From positions 806,001-870,000 of the forward strand of contig NZ_PIRO01000001.1 in the NCBI RefSeq assembly GCF_003048905.1: a stretch of DNA of 64,000 nt. Direction: 5' to 3'. The DNA comes from Campylobacter concisus. Lineage in GTDB: Bacteria; Campylobacterota; Campylobacteria; Campylobacterales; Campylobacteraceae. The notes below the pieces were generated by a model. It did no database searches. It was given only the letters and a program-made list of their open reading frames with translations, and was not told where the DNA came from. Made by a program: the position numbers and the translations under genes. Of this stretch, positions 18,863-28,270 are shown one piece after another. Within the stretch, counting starts at the first letter, position 1. The number at the start of each line of letters is the position of its first letter.

Positions 18863-18879
18863 TTGCAACCAAGTTGCAA
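18863..18879. promoter_or_regulatory. Candidate Zur operator between zur-like gene and znuA
   Basis: Two TTGCAA palindromes (18863-18868 and 18874-18879) are separated by 5 bp, forming a 17-bp dyad in the divergent promoter region about 45 bp before znuA. The position suits control of both directions. Operator identity is inference. Confidence 0.45.
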
Positions 18880-18922
18880 TCTGCTAAACTTCCGCAATAT
18901 TTTTTCAAACAAAGGAGAGATG

Positions 18923-19858
18923 GTGAGAAAGATTTTTGTTTTTTTAGCAGTTTGCGCTTTGTCACTTTTTGCAAAGCCAGTTGTTACGACTAGCATATTG
19001 CCTACAAAATTTTTTGTTGAGCAGATCGCTGGTGATACACTAAGCGTAAATACAATGGTTGGCAAAGGTGCTGATCCGCACACTTATGAGCCAAAGCCAA
19101 AACAGATGAAGGAGCTTGAAAAGAGCGAGCTTTACTTTGCTATTGGTATTGAGTTTGAAGATACTTGGCTAGAGCGTTTTTCAAAATCTTTTAAAAACTT
19201 ACACATTGTAAAAACACAAGAAGGTATCGAAAAGATAGCTATGAGTGATGAACACGAACATCATGAACACCATGAACATCACGAGCACAAGCACGAGGGC
19301 GAGCATAAACATGAACATCACGAGCATCATGACCATGACCACGAAGCTGACGAACATCATCACCATCATCATGATGGCCTTGATCCACACATTTGGCTTG
19401 ATCCGGTTTTAGTAAAAACTCAAGCTGATAATATAGCTAAGGCGCTAATAGAGAAATTCCCGCAAAATGCAAAGCTTTATGAGGAGAATTTGGCTAAATT
19501 TAAAGCTAGCCTTGACGAGCTTGATGGCTTTATCAAAAATACTCTAAAAGATGTTAAAACTCGCGAATTTATCGTATATCACCCATCTTGGGGATATTTT
19601 GCAAAACGCTATAACTTAGAGCAAATCGCTATCGAGATAGAGGGCAAAGAGCCAAAGCCAGCTGAGCTAAAAGAGCTCATCGAAGAGGCTAAAGAGCACG
19701 GTGTAAAGGTTATTTTCGTGGCTCCGCAGTTTCCAACAAAGGCTGCAAATTTAGTAGCAAAAGAGACTGGCTCAAAGGTCATAAGCATTGATCAGCTCCC
19801 AGAAAATTGGCTAGATGAGATGAAAAAAACAGCAGAAATTTTTGCTAAGAGTCTATAA
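18923..19858 (+). CDS. znuA: Zinc ABC transporter substrate-binding protein
   Basis: Periplasmic cluster A-I lipocalin-like solute-binding protein for Zn(II). I favour the GTG at 18923, five nt after AGGAG; an ATG 3 nt upstream sits only 2 nt from it. The signal peptide is VRKIFVFLAVCALSLFAKP. Metal ligands are the His in GADPHTYEPKPKQ, His in LDPHIWLDP, His in VYHPSWGYF and an acidic residue near the end. Between the first and second ligands a His/Glu-rich loop (roughly 19250-19375, over 20 His) is typical of ZnuA. First gene of the zinc operon. Confidence 0.93.
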   Translation: MRKIFVFLAVCALSLFAKPVVTTSILPTKFFVEQIAGDTLSVNTMVGKGADPHTYEPKPKQMKELEKSELYFAIGIEFEDTWLERFSKSFKNLHIVKTQEGIEKIAMSDEHEHHEHHEHHEHKHEGEHKHEHHEHHDHDHEADEHHHHHHDGLDPHIWLDPVLVKTQADNIAKALIEKFPQNAKLYEENLAKFKASLDELDGFIKNTLKDVKTREFIVYHPSWGYFAKRYNLEQIAIEIEGKEPKPAELKELIEEAKEHGVKVIFVAPQFPTKAANLVAKETGSKVISIDQLPENWLDEMKKTAEIFAKSL

Positions 19859-19861
19859 AAA

Positions 19862-21367
19862 ATGTTAGCACGCCTGATTGTTATTTACTTCTTTGCTATA
19901 AATGCCTTCGGGTGTGCCCTTTGCTCGCTTTATAGCCCGACCGCTCACGTGAGCGTAAAATTTGACTCAAACGAAAACAATATCACTACAATTGCTTTTT
20001 CATGGACATTTTCACAAAATTTCTCAGAGCTTATGAGGCAAAATTTTGACCTAAATCAGGATGAAAAGATAGATGAAAGCGAGATCAAAAAGATCCGCTT
20101 AAATTTACTTGATTATCTTGTACCAAGGCACTATTTAACGAATATCGAGTACTTTTACAAAGATGAAAATGCTACAAAGCTTGAGCTAAATTTAAAAAAG
20201 TATAAACTCTATTTTGATGAGGGCAGATTAAAATTTGACGTTAGTTTTAAGACAAATTTGCTTATCAAAGATGGCTTTGTGGTGTCTGTCGAAATGGACG
20301 ATAAAGAGGGATATTTTAATTTTAAATTTACACAAAACAACGCATTTTTGGTATCAGATCAGTTTTGGACGATACCAAATCCAAATGCAAATTTAATATT
20401 TTTTACATTTTCAAGTAAGGCTGCAGCCAAAGCTCATAACGAAAAGCCTGCATTAAAAGAGCTTCTAAAAGAGCCAAACTCAGTAAATTTTGAAGATGAA
20501 AATTTAAGCCAGATCGATAAGATCGATGAAGCTAAGTTTGATCTTGTTTCAAAAACAAGTCTAAATATGCTTGATAGATTAAAGCAAATTCTAAGAAATT
20601 TTGATCAAAAAAGTCCGCTGACTCTGCTATTTTTAGCGCTCATATCATTTGGTTATGGCTTTTTACACGCTGCATCTGCGGGACATGGCAAGGTGCTTAC
20701 AAGCTCTTATTTTGCCGCGACTGGCGGAAGCTACGCCAAAGCCTTTTTCTTCTCTTTAAAGATCGGATTTTTACATGTTGTGGGTGCGTTTATTTTTGTG
20801 CTTGCTAGTTTTATGATGTTGCGTGAGATCAGTAGCGATCTGACAAAAGATACAGCAAGCGTTACGACAGCATTTTCTGGCGTTATTATCTTTTTTGTAG
20901 CGATTTTTATGCTTTATAAAAAGGTCAAAATTTATCTTTCAGGCAAAAAAGAGTTAAATAAATTTTATATTTTTAGCTCAAGTTTAAGCCAAAATTTGAG
21001 TAAAAATACAAAATTTACTAGCGACTGTGGCTGTAATATCTGTACTACAAAAAAACCAAAAAGCAAAGAAGAATGGCTGGTTGCAGCTGCTGCGGCACTT
21101 ATTCCTTGTCCTGGTACGATACTTGTCTTTGTGCTAGCAAATGAGCTAGGCAGCTACTTTGCAGGCGTTATAAGTGGCGTATTTATGGCACTTGGCATGA
21201 GCGCAGTGATATTTTTAGCGGCTGTTTTTGGAGCCAAGATAAATGAGAGCACAAACATTAAGCTAAAAAAGTTTAAAATCTATGCCGAATTTATGGCTCT
21301 TAGCGTTATGCTTTGGCTTGGACTTTTTATTTTTACTACGACATTTACGCAAAAGAGTCTGTTTTGA
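19862..21367 (+). CDS. DUF1007-like/NicO (RcnA-type) fusion membrane protein
   Basis: A 501-aa protein. After a signal sequence with CALCSLYSP, residues about 25-200 form a beta-rich periplasmic domain of the DUF1007 kind; it contains an EF-hand-like DLNQDEKIDESEI. Residues about 245-500 are a NicO/RcnA-like membrane domain with six or more helices and the metal-transport motif FGYGFLHAASAGHGKVL, plus a cytosolic DCGCNICTTKK Cys cluster. It lies between znuA (3 nt gap) and znuC (4-nt overlap), so a role in zinc import or export across the membranes is likely. The direction and the exact metal are not shown by sequence. Confidence 0.78.
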   Translation: MLARLIVIYFFAINAFGCALCSLYSPTAHVSVKFDSNENNITTIAFSWTFSQNFSELMRQNFDLNQDEKIDESEIKKIRLNLLDYLVPRHYLTNIEYFYKDENATKLELNLKKYKLYFDEGRLKFDVSFKTNLLIKDGFVVSVEMDDKEGYFNFKFTQNNAFLVSDQFWTIPNPNANLIFFTFSSKAAAKAHNEKPALKELLKEPNSVNFEDENLSQIDKIDEAKFDLVSKTSLNMLDRLKQILRNFDQKSPLTLLFLALISFGYGFLHAASAGHGKVLTSSYFAATGGSYAKAFFFSLKIGFLHVVGAFIFVLASFMMLREISSDLTKDTASVTTAFSGVIIFFVAIFMLYKKVKIYLSGKKELNKFYIFSSSLSQNLSKNTKFTSDCGCNICTTKKPKSKEEWLVAAAAALIPCPGTILVFVLANELGSYFAGVISGVFMALGMSAVIFLAAVFGAKINESTNIKLKKFKIYAEFMALSVMLWLGLFIFTTTFTQKSLF

Positions 21368-22149
21368 AAGAAATTATAAAAATTAGAAATTTAAACTTTA
21401 GCTACGATAAGCAAGTGGTTTTAGAAGGTATCAATTTAGATTATAGTAGCGATGAGTTTTTAGCTATTATCGGTCCAAATGGTGGTGGCAAAAGTACACT
21501 TTTAAAGCTTATCTTAGGGCTGCTTAAGCCTCAAAGTGGCGAGATAAAGCTCTTTGGAAAAGAGCCAAGCGAAGTCAGTAAATTTATAGGCTATGTGCCT
21601 CAAAATTTTCTCTCAAATCAAAGCTTTCCGATGATGGTTTTAGAAGTAGTTTTAATGGGGCTAATTGATAAAAAAATTTTTGGTTTTTACTCGCAAGCTG
21701 AGAAACAAATGGCTCTTGCAGCCCTTGAGAAAGTTGGCATGAAAGAATTTGCAAGCGCTAGAATTGGTGAGCTAAGCGGTGGTCAAAGACAGCGTGTATA
21801 TATCGCAAGAGCGCTTTGTGCAAATGCAAAGGTCCTCGTTTTAGACGAGCCGACAGCTAGTATCGATACAAAGGGTCAGGCTGAAATTTATGAAATTTTA
21901 AAAAATATAAATGCAAGTGGTGTTGGTGTAGTTTTGGTAAGTCACGATCTAAATATCGTGCTAAATTATGCTACAAAAATCGCCTATGTGAGTAAAAATT
22001 TACATATTCATAAAACTCATGAAGATACTGCAAAAAGAGAATTTATAGAGCATTTAGCAAAATCTCATAGCCATTTTTGCGATGTCGAGATCGCACTTGG
22101 CGAATGTGAGTGCAAAATCAAAAGTAATGTTTTTAAGCTAAAGAGATAA
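21364..22149 (+). CDS. znuC: Zinc ABC transporter ATP-binding protein
   Basis: ABC ATPase that powers ZnuB. I take the TTG at 21364, which overlaps the previous stop (TTGA) and gives a start at LKEIIKIRNLNFSYDKQ, the usual N-terminus; the upstream in-frame ATG lies in the preceding gene. Walker A is IGPNGGGKST, the Q-loop YVPQNF, the ABC signature LSGGQRQRV, Walker B VLVLDEPTA and the switch SHD. The C-terminus has a His/Cys tail (HLAKSHSHFCDVEIALGECEC) that may bind metal. Confidence 0.94.
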   Translation: MKEIIKIRNLNFSYDKQVVLEGINLDYSSDEFLAIIGPNGGGKSTLLKLILGLLKPQSGEIKLFGKEPSEVSKFIGYVPQNFLSNQSFPMMVLEVVLMGLIDKKIFGFYSQAEKQMALAALEKVGMKEFASARIGELSGGQRQRVYIARALCANAKVLVLDEPTASIDTKGQAEIYEILKNINASGVGVVLVSHDLNIVLNYATKIAYVSKNLHIHKTHEDTAKREFIEHLAKSHSHFCDVEIALGECECKIKSNVFKLKR

Positions 22150-22150
22150 A

Positions 22151-22957
22151 ATGAGTGAAATTTTAGAGTTAAATTTTATGCAAAATGCCTTTATTGCTGG
22201 CATTTTAGTTAGTATCATTTGTGGGCTCATAGGCTCGCTCGTTGTTATAAATAAAATGACTTTTATCGCTGGTGGTATCGCGCACGGAGCATATGGCGGC
22301 ATAGGACTTGCCTTTTTCTTCTCGCTCGAACCACTTCTTGGAGCTAGTATATTCTCACTCTTTTTAGCCCTTATAATCGCCACTATCACATTAAAAGATA
22401 AAACCAACATCGACTCAGTTATTGGTGCTATTTGGGCATTTGGTATGGCTATTGGTATCATTTTTATCGATTTAACTCCGGGATACAATGCCGATCTCAT
22501 GAGCTATCTTTTTGGCTCTATTTTAGCAGTGAGTGGGCAAGATATAACATTTATGAGTATCTTAGATATCTTATTTTTAGCGCTCATTGCCCTTTTTTAT
22601 CGTCAATTTGTAGCTATTAGCTTTGACGCAGAGTTTGCAAAGTTGCGCGGCGTAAATACAACATTTTTTCACTATTTATTAGTATGTATGATGGCACTTT
22701 GTGTGGTGGCTACGATTCGTGTTGTTGGGCTGATTCTAGTCATCGCTCTTCTTACTATACCGCCATATTTAGCACAAATTTTTGCCAAAAGACTTGGACT
22801 GATGATGTTAATCTCTACTATCTTTTCAGTCGTTTTTTGCTTTAGCGGTCTATTTATTAGCTTTTATTTTAACCTAACAGGCGGAGCTAGCATAATCTTA
22901 GTTGCTTCACTTTGCTTTTTTGCATTTTGTTTTAAATTTAAAAGCTTACGTCAGTAG
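22151..22957 (+). CDS. znuB: Zinc ABC transporter permease
   Basis: A 268-aa inner-membrane ABC-3 family permease with about eight helices. The family motif GGIAHGAYGGIGLAFF follows the first helix pair, and the ALLTIPPYLAQ segment near the C-terminus is typical. It starts 1 nt after znuC and its end overlaps the convergent MATE gene by 20 nt, which closes the operon. Confidence 0.93.
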   Translation: MSEILELNFMQNAFIAGILVSIICGLIGSLVVINKMTFIAGGIAHGAYGGIGLAFFFSLEPLLGASIFSLFLALIIATITLKDKTNIDSVIGAIWAFGMAIGIIFIDLTPGYNADLMSYLFGSILAVSGQDITFMSILDILFLALIALFYRQFVAISFDAEFAKLRGVNTTFFHYLLVCMMALCVVATIRVVGLILVIALLTIPPYLAQIFAKRLGLMMLISTIFSVVFCFSGLFISFYFNLTGGASIILVASLCFFAFCFKFKSLRQ

Positions 22958-24269
22958 CCATTCTTAACTGATAAAGCGTCCAAAAGACGAAGCAAATGGC
23001 TGTGAGATAGACACTAAAAAATAGAGCCAGCCATATAAATTTTATCTCAAGATCAAAATAGAAGACTACCGCGTAAAAAAGTGATCCTTGAAGTACGAAT
23101 TGCCTAAATCCATTTAGCAAAAAGATGGCCACTGGGCGTTTTATGGCCTGAAGAGTGCTGCCTGAGACATTTATCGTGCCATAAGCTACGTAAGCAAGAG
23201 AATTTATACCAAGATAAAGCCCTGCTATCTCCAAAACTGCCGGCGTATCATCAAAAATTCTTATCATATCTTCACCAAAAAATCTAATAAAAACACAAGC
23301 AAATGTACAATAAATAAGTAAAAAAAGAAGCGAAATTTTATAGCATTGTTTAGCTCTTTTAAAATTTTTAGCGCCATAGTTTCTTGAAACGATACTTAAA
23401 ACTGCTGCGGCCATACCAATGGTCGGCAATACCAAAATTTGCTCTATCCTTAAAGCTATACCGTACCCCGCTACGGCATTTACGCCATAGTAGCTTATAA
23501 ATTTTAAAAGCACAAGTGAGCCAAGCGACATTGATAGATAGTTCAAACAAGCCGGTAAAGCTTGCTTTGTAATCTTTGCCCAAATACTAAAATTTGGCAC
23601 AAAATAGCTTAAATTTCTTGGCTCGATCATCTTAGCTTTTTTAACTTTTACAAAAAGGTAGATCATGCCCAAAAGCTGAACACAAGCCGTTGCTAGAGCA
23701 AGTCCTTTTACGCCAAGATCCAAAATGAATGCAAAAAAGTAGCAAAAAAATGCATTGATAAAAAGGCCATAAAATAGCCAATTGCGGTAACTTTTTGTAT
23801 CTCCAAGCGCTACAAGCACTCCGTTTAGAGATTTGATAATCAAGAAAAATGGTGCAGCAAGAAAGATAACACCCGCGTAATCAAGCGCCTCTTTTAAATA
23901 GTGATGATCGGCTCCTAAAAAAGTGAGTAAATTTGGTGCTAAAAAATAGCCACAAAATCCTATAAAAATAGCAAATACTAACACAAAGATAATTCCATTT
24001 GCTGCATAAAATTTAGCCATTTTTACCTTTCCTGCTCCAAGACTATTGCCTATTAGCGCAGTTAGTGCTGAGCCAAAACCAAGCCCAATGCCTACAATAC
24101 TTAGATAAAGCAAAAAGCTCATAGCCATACCAGCTACGGCAAGGGTAGAAATTTTTGCTGCAAAAAATGTACCAGTAACGTTATAAAGAGTATTAAACAT
24201 CATTGCGGTGCCAGCTGGGAGTGATAGTGAGATGATAAGCTTATTTAGTGGGTCTTTTAGTAAATCCAT
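22938..24269 (-). CDS. MATE-family multidrug/metabolite efflux protein
   Basis: A 443-aa inner-membrane protein with twelve predicted helices in two six-helix bundles. The N-terminal start LNKLIISLSLPAGTAMMFNTLYN and the FGSALTALIGNSLGAGK segment are typical of MATE (MatE) transporters, which exchange cations for organic compounds. It is monocistronic and convergent with znuB. Confidence 0.88.
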   Translation of the reverse strand: MDLLKDPLNKLIISLSLPAGTAMMFNTLYNVTGTFFAAKISTLAVAGMAMSFLLYLSIVGIGLGFGSALTALIGNSLGAGKVKMAKFYAANGIIFVLVFAIFIGFCGYFLAPNLLTFLGADHHYLKEALDYAGVIFLAAPFFLIIKSLNGVLVALGDTKSYRNWLFYGLFINAFFCYFFAFILDLGVKGLALATACVQLLGMIYLFVKVKKAKMIEPRNLSYFVPNFSIWAKITKQALPACLNYLSMSLGSLVLLKFISYYGVNAVAGYGIALRIEQILVLPTIGMAAAVLSIVSRNYGAKNFKRAKQCYKISLLFLLIYCTFACVFIRFFGEDMIRIFDDTPAVLEIAGLYLGINSLAYVAYGTINVSGSTLQAIKRPVAIFLLNGFRQFVLQGSLFYAVVFYFDLEIKFIWLALFFSVYLTAICFVFWTLYQLRMATDVSF

Positions 24270-24388
24270 GCTCAGATTTTACGTTTTTATCTTTAAAATT
24301 TGTGAAAGAGATTTGGCTAAATTTTTGAAAATTAATGCTTCTGACCGTTTGTGTTGTATCAAAGTCTTTTAATAGTTTAAATAATAAA

Positions 24389-24408
24389 AAGCAAGGAAAA
24401 TACCTTGC
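24389..24408 (-). terminator. Rho-independent terminator of the prepilin-like gene
   Basis: A 7-bp perfect stem (agcaagg/ccttgct) with a 6-nt loop. On the minus strand it is followed by a T-rich tract (read from 24388 to lower coordinates) just after the gene. Confidence 0.75.
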
Positions 24409-24414
24409 TAAATT

Positions 24415-24843
24415 TTATTTATATTTTATGCCCATGCCGCCGAATTTAAGTGTATTAGCTGTCTTGTTGTCGCTACTTTCGATTAGAGCTTTAACGTCTG
24501 CTAAGCCTGGTAATTCCCAAACTTGTTTGCAAAGACCATCTGTTTTTATAGTTATTCCTATCTCACCATTAGTATTGTTTCCTGTACCCACTTCTAGACA
24601 TTTATCATTTTTTGCATTTACTGGGGTCTTAACATTTGACATCTTTTTAGGATCACTAGCAAATTCGCCTTGCGAAGTATAGTAAGAACCCAAGTCCGAA
24701 ATAAGTGTTTGTATATTTGAAGCAGTTTTTGATATCTCTGCATCATCCCTTGTTGCAGCTAGTTTTGGTATAGCAACCGCAGCTAATATACCCAATATAA
24801 CGATCACGAAGATCAACTCAATCATCGTAAAGCCTTTTTTCAT
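24415..24843 (-). CDS. Type IV prepilin/pseudopilin-like protein
   Basis: A 142-aa protein with a class III signal: MKKGFTMIELIFVIVILGILAAVAIPKL, with cleavage before the Phe of GFTMIE and Glu5 in the mature chain. The globular part contains two Cys (KCLEV and LCKQV) that probably form the D-loop disulphide. In Campylobacter such proteins are usually part of the DNA-uptake/type II secretion-like pseudopilus; this particular one stands alone. A hairpin terminator follows it. Confidence 0.87.
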   Translation of the reverse strand: MKKGFTMIELIFVIVILGILAAVAIPKLAATRDDAEISKTASNIQTLISDLGSYYTSQGEFASDPKKMSNVKTPVNAKNDKCLEVGTGNNTNGEIGITIKTDGLCKQVWELPGLADVKALIESSDNKTANTLKFGGMGIKYK

Positions 24844-24984
24844 GACTTCTCCTCCCTGAAATATAAATATTTTCTAAATCGAGCGAATTGTATCATAAAT
24901 TTCAAAAAAACAATAAAATAATGTACTATATAAAAAATCAAAAATTTGCCGATATAAAAAAGAAAATTAAAAATTAGGGGCGTT

Positions 24985-25857
24985 ATGAAGGGCTTTATAC
25001 TTTGTCTATTTATCATCACGATTTCATTTTGTAAATATGAATCCTACAAACCTCTCACGGTAGTAAAATATAATGAAGAAAAGGCTCTGCTTGGTAAAAA
25101 ACTCTTTTTTGACAAAAGACTAAGCCCAAATGAAAACTACTCTTGCCAAACTTGTCACAACTTGTATTGGAATTTAAGCGGAAGCAACCAAGATAGCATG
25201 GAAAAAGGCACTTTAAATCCTCCAACCATATTAAATGCTGCAGCAAACTATCTATTTTATAGCGATGCAAAGATTAGCAATTTAAAAGATCAAGTAAAAG
25301 AGTCCATAACTTCTAGAATAGAACTAAACTCGGATAACGACAAGATAGTGGAATCTGTAAATAATATCTCTGAGTACAAAATTTTATTTAAAAAAATTTA
25401 TAATGACGGCATTAATTTTGATAATATTGCAGATGCAATAGCTGAGTTTGAAAAGGCTGTCTTGAGTGTTGATTCGCCATTTGATCGTTTTATATCAGGT
25501 GATAACAATGCCATAGATGATAGTGCAAAGAAAGGATTTGAGATATTTAATAATATAGGCTGTGCTGCTTGTCATAATGGTAGAAATTTAGGAGGAAATT
25601 TGACACAAGATATTGGTCGAGAAAGAATTTCTGCCTTAGATGCAAACAAAAGATTAAGAAGAGTGCCATCACTAAGAAATATTACAAAGACTGCTCCATA
25701 TTTATCTCATGGAGAGATAAATGATCTAAAAGAGGCTATAAGCTTTATTAGTAATTATCAGCTAGGATATGAGCTTAGCAAAGATGAAATTGATGCTTTA
25801 TACTCATTTTTTCTGACATTAAATGGTAAAAAGCCTAGGATACTAAATGAGTACTAA
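24985..25857 (+). CDS. Di-haem cytochrome c peroxidase-like (CCP/MauG family)
   Basis: A 290-aa exported protein with two c-haem sites: CQTCH near residue 54 and CAACH near residue 193. The surrounding segments GKKLFFDKRLSPNENYSCQTCH, LNPPTILNAA and GFEIFNNIGCAACHNG match bacterial cytochrome c peroxidases, which reduce H2O2 in the periplasm. It is about 30-40 aa shorter than classical CcpA. The N-terminus ends in ISFCKYES, so a lipid anchor at that Cys is possible. Its last 11 nt overlap the GGDEF/EAL gene. Confidence 0.85.
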   Translation: MKGFILCLFIITISFCKYESYKPLTVVKYNEEKALLGKKLFFDKRLSPNENYSCQTCHNLYWNLSGSNQDSMEKGTLNPPTILNAAANYLFYSDAKISNLKDQVKESITSRIELNSDNDKIVESVNNISEYKILFKKIYNDGINFDNIADAIAEFEKAVLSVDSPFDRFISGDNNAIDDSAKKGFEIFNNIGCAACHNGRNLGGNLTQDIGRERISALDANKRLRRVPSLRNITKTAPYLSHGEINDLKEAISFISNYQLGYELSKDEIDALYSFFLTLNGKKPRILNEY

Positions 25858-28267
25858 ACGAACAAGAACCGTACTTAGCGTCTTAACAGCTATATTTTTC
25901 ATTAGTGCATTTTTTATATATAAAGCAAATATAGCCATTGATACGGCTCATAAATTTGATGATGGAATTTTAAATCTAAAATTTATAGACAATGAGATAA
26001 CTTTTTCTTTGAATAATATTTATGATGTCTCGAACTACGACAAACTCAACGCTGACATAAATTCTTTTGATACAAATTTGAGCAACCTTTCAATGCTTAG
26101 CGATGAGATGATGTTGTTTCATCAAAATGAAATAACAAAAGATCTACAAAACATAAAAGATACATTTAGCAAGAAAGTATTTTTTGCGCAAAGATCAGCT
26201 TATGTAAACTCATCTATAGATTCTTATATCCAAATAAGTCAATATGAGATACAAAATCTCGCACTTCCAAACAAGCTTGAGCCTATATTTTATGCAATAA
26301 AAGGTGCTTTGATGCTTAGTCCTAAAGTAATAGATGAAATTTCAAAGCAAATAAAAATGTATAAAAACGAGTATAAAGATAACCAAAAAGCTCAAAATGT
26401 ATTAGACAAGATACTTTATGCAGCTCAAGCTACAAAAACTTTACATACAATCTCAAATAGCGTAAAAGAGCTACACCTTGATAATCTGATAGAAAATTTT
26501 AGAAACAAAATCCTAGAATTTCACTCTGATGAGGTGAATAACGCAAAAATAGCTCAAACAATCTGCTTACTTACATTTATAATATTTTGTTCATTTGGTC
26601 TCTATCAAATTAAAATAGCCTCAGAGCGTTTAAGACAGATAAAACTCTTAAGATCTACGGTTGAAAACGATCATAGCTCTGTTGTCTATTGCGATAAATA
26701 CAATAGAATTTCATATGTAAATAAAACCTTTGAAGAAAAAACTGGCTACAAGCTAAAAGAATTAATTGGCAAAAATCCTAGAATACTAAAATCATATATG
26801 CACCCACAAAGCTTTTATGAATCCATAAAAGAGGCTCTGCAAAAATCTCTACCTTGGGAGAGCGATGAGCTTATAAGCAGAACAAAAAGTGGTGATTTTT
26901 TATATGAAAAGGTAAAATTTTCGCCATTTTTCTTTAAAAATAAATTTGAGGGCTATATAGCCATAAAGCTTGATAGGACTAAAGAGACGCTGATACTAAA
27001 CGAGCTGACTCAAAAAAATGAACAAATAAAAATACAATCTTCAATCGATAAGCTAACAGGCTTTGGCAACTACTTTGCTTTAACTGAAATTTTAGACGCG
27101 CAAAAAGATGGAGTGCTCATTTGCTTAAGCATTAAAAATTTTAAAATTTTAAGATTCTTTTATCAAACTAAGATTATCGATGCAATGCTAAAAGCAGTAG
27201 CTGATACACTAAAGCTTTGCATAGATACTTCTGAGATAAAAGCAAAGCTATTTAGATTTCAAGATGACGCATTTTATATATGGTATGAAGGCGACAATAT
27301 CGTAAGAGATATTGAATATATTAGAGAATATTTTGGTTCAAATAGAATAAATGTTGCTATTGATGAAAAATTTGAAAACTTACCAGGCATAAAGATGGTG
27401 TTTGGTGTTTCATTGCCAAACGATACCCCACAAACTAACCGCCTAATGCAATCAGTCCTTGCAAATCAGCTCGCAATAGAAAATGGTAGCAATATTTACT
27501 ACTATCTAGAAAATGACGCCATTGAGATGAAATATCACAAAAACCAGCTGGCAGTTCAGCTAATCGAAGATGCGTTAGAAAACGATAGAGTTATCGTAGA
27601 AGCACAAGGTATCTTTAACTTAGAAGAAAATGAGACCGAAGCAAAGTATTATGAAGTCTTGGTTCGTATAATCGATCAAAATGGTAAGATACACTATCCG
27701 GGCGAATTTTTAGATATTGCCATGAAAACGCAACTATATCCGCAAATAACCAAAAAGGTGATAAGTCTTGCGTTTGATCTAGCCAAAAGATATCCAGATT
27801 ATATGTTCTCAATAAATTTATCAATTACCGATATTGCTGATGCTAGCATGAGGGAGCTTATAGAGAGCAAGCTAAACGAGTGCAAAGATCCTAATAAAAT
27901 TTGCTTTGAAATGCTAGAGAGTGAAGAGCTTAGCGACTATGTTGCGGTAAATTCTTTTATAAAACGCGTCAAGGGCTATGGATGTAAAATTTCGATTGAT
28001 GACTTTGGCTCAGGATACTCAAACTATTACCGAATTTTGGAGCTTGATATAGACACCATAAAGATAGATGGCTCGATAATCAAAAAGCTTCCATTTGATG
28101 AAAATGCTAGAGTTCTAGTAGAAACCATCGTAAGCTTTGCGAAAAAACAAGGCTACAAAATAGTAGCCGAGTTTGCAAGTTCGGAAGAAATTTTAAACCA
28201 AATCAAAAATTTTGGAATACCTTACGCACAAGGCTTCTTACTAGGCAAGCCTCGCAGAATGGAATAG
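25847..28267 (+). CDS. Membrane PAS-GGDEF(degenerate)-EAL protein
   Basis: An 806-aa inner-membrane signalling protein. A helix at about 8-26 and another at about 234-254 enclose a roughly 200-residue all-helical periplasmic domain. A PAS domain follows at about 270-375. The GGDEF domain at about 390-530 begins SSIDKLTGFGNYFAL but has RFQDDAFYIWY at the signature, so it cannot make c-di-GMP. The EAL domain keeps EVLVR, NLS, FEMLESE, SIDDFGSGYSN, IKIDGSII and QGFLLGKP, so phosphodiesterase activity is expected. The start overlaps the di-haem peroxidase gene by 11 nt, which suggests that peroxide or redox state is linked to c-di-GMP turnover (inference). Confidence 0.87.
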   Translation: MSTKRTRTVLSVLTAIFFISAFFIYKANIAIDTAHKFDDGILNLKFIDNEITFSLNNIYDVSNYDKLNADINSFDTNLSNLSMLSDEMMLFHQNEITKDLQNIKDTFSKKVFFAQRSAYVNSSIDSYIQISQYEIQNLALPNKLEPIFYAIKGALMLSPKVIDEISKQIKMYKNEYKDNQKAQNVLDKILYAAQATKTLHTISNSVKELHLDNLIENFRNKILEFHSDEVNNAKIAQTICLLTFIIFCSFGLYQIKIASERLRQIKLLRSTVENDHSSVVYCDKYNRISYVNKTFEEKTGYKLKELIGKNPRILKSYMHPQSFYESIKEALQKSLPWESDELISRTKSGDFLYEKVKFSPFFFKNKFEGYIAIKLDRTKETLILNELTQKNEQIKIQSSIDKLTGFGNYFALTEILDAQKDGVLICLSIKNFKILRFFYQTKIIDAMLKAVADTLKLCIDTSEIKAKLFRFQDDAFYIWYEGDNIVRDIEYIREYFGSNRINVAIDEKFENLPGIKMVFGVSLPNDTPQTNRLMQSVLANQLAIENGSNIYYYLENDAIEMKYHKNQLAVQLIEDALENDRVIVEAQGIFNLEENETEAKYYEVLVRIIDQNGKIHYPGEFLDIAMKTQLYPQITKKVISLAFDLAKRYPDYMFSINLSITDIADASMRELIESKLNECKDPNKICFEMLESEELSDYVAVNSFIKRVKGYGCKISIDDFGSGYSNYYRILELDIDTIKIDGSIIKKLPFDENARVLVETIVSFAKKQGYKIVAEFASSEEILNQIKNFGIPYAQGFLLGKPRRME

Positions 28268-28270
28268 TGG

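Noticed and set aside
19199-19390. A Met/Val-rich minus-strand ORF of 63 aa
   Set aside because: It is the antisense reading of the His/Glu-rich loop of znuA; the low complexity explains it.
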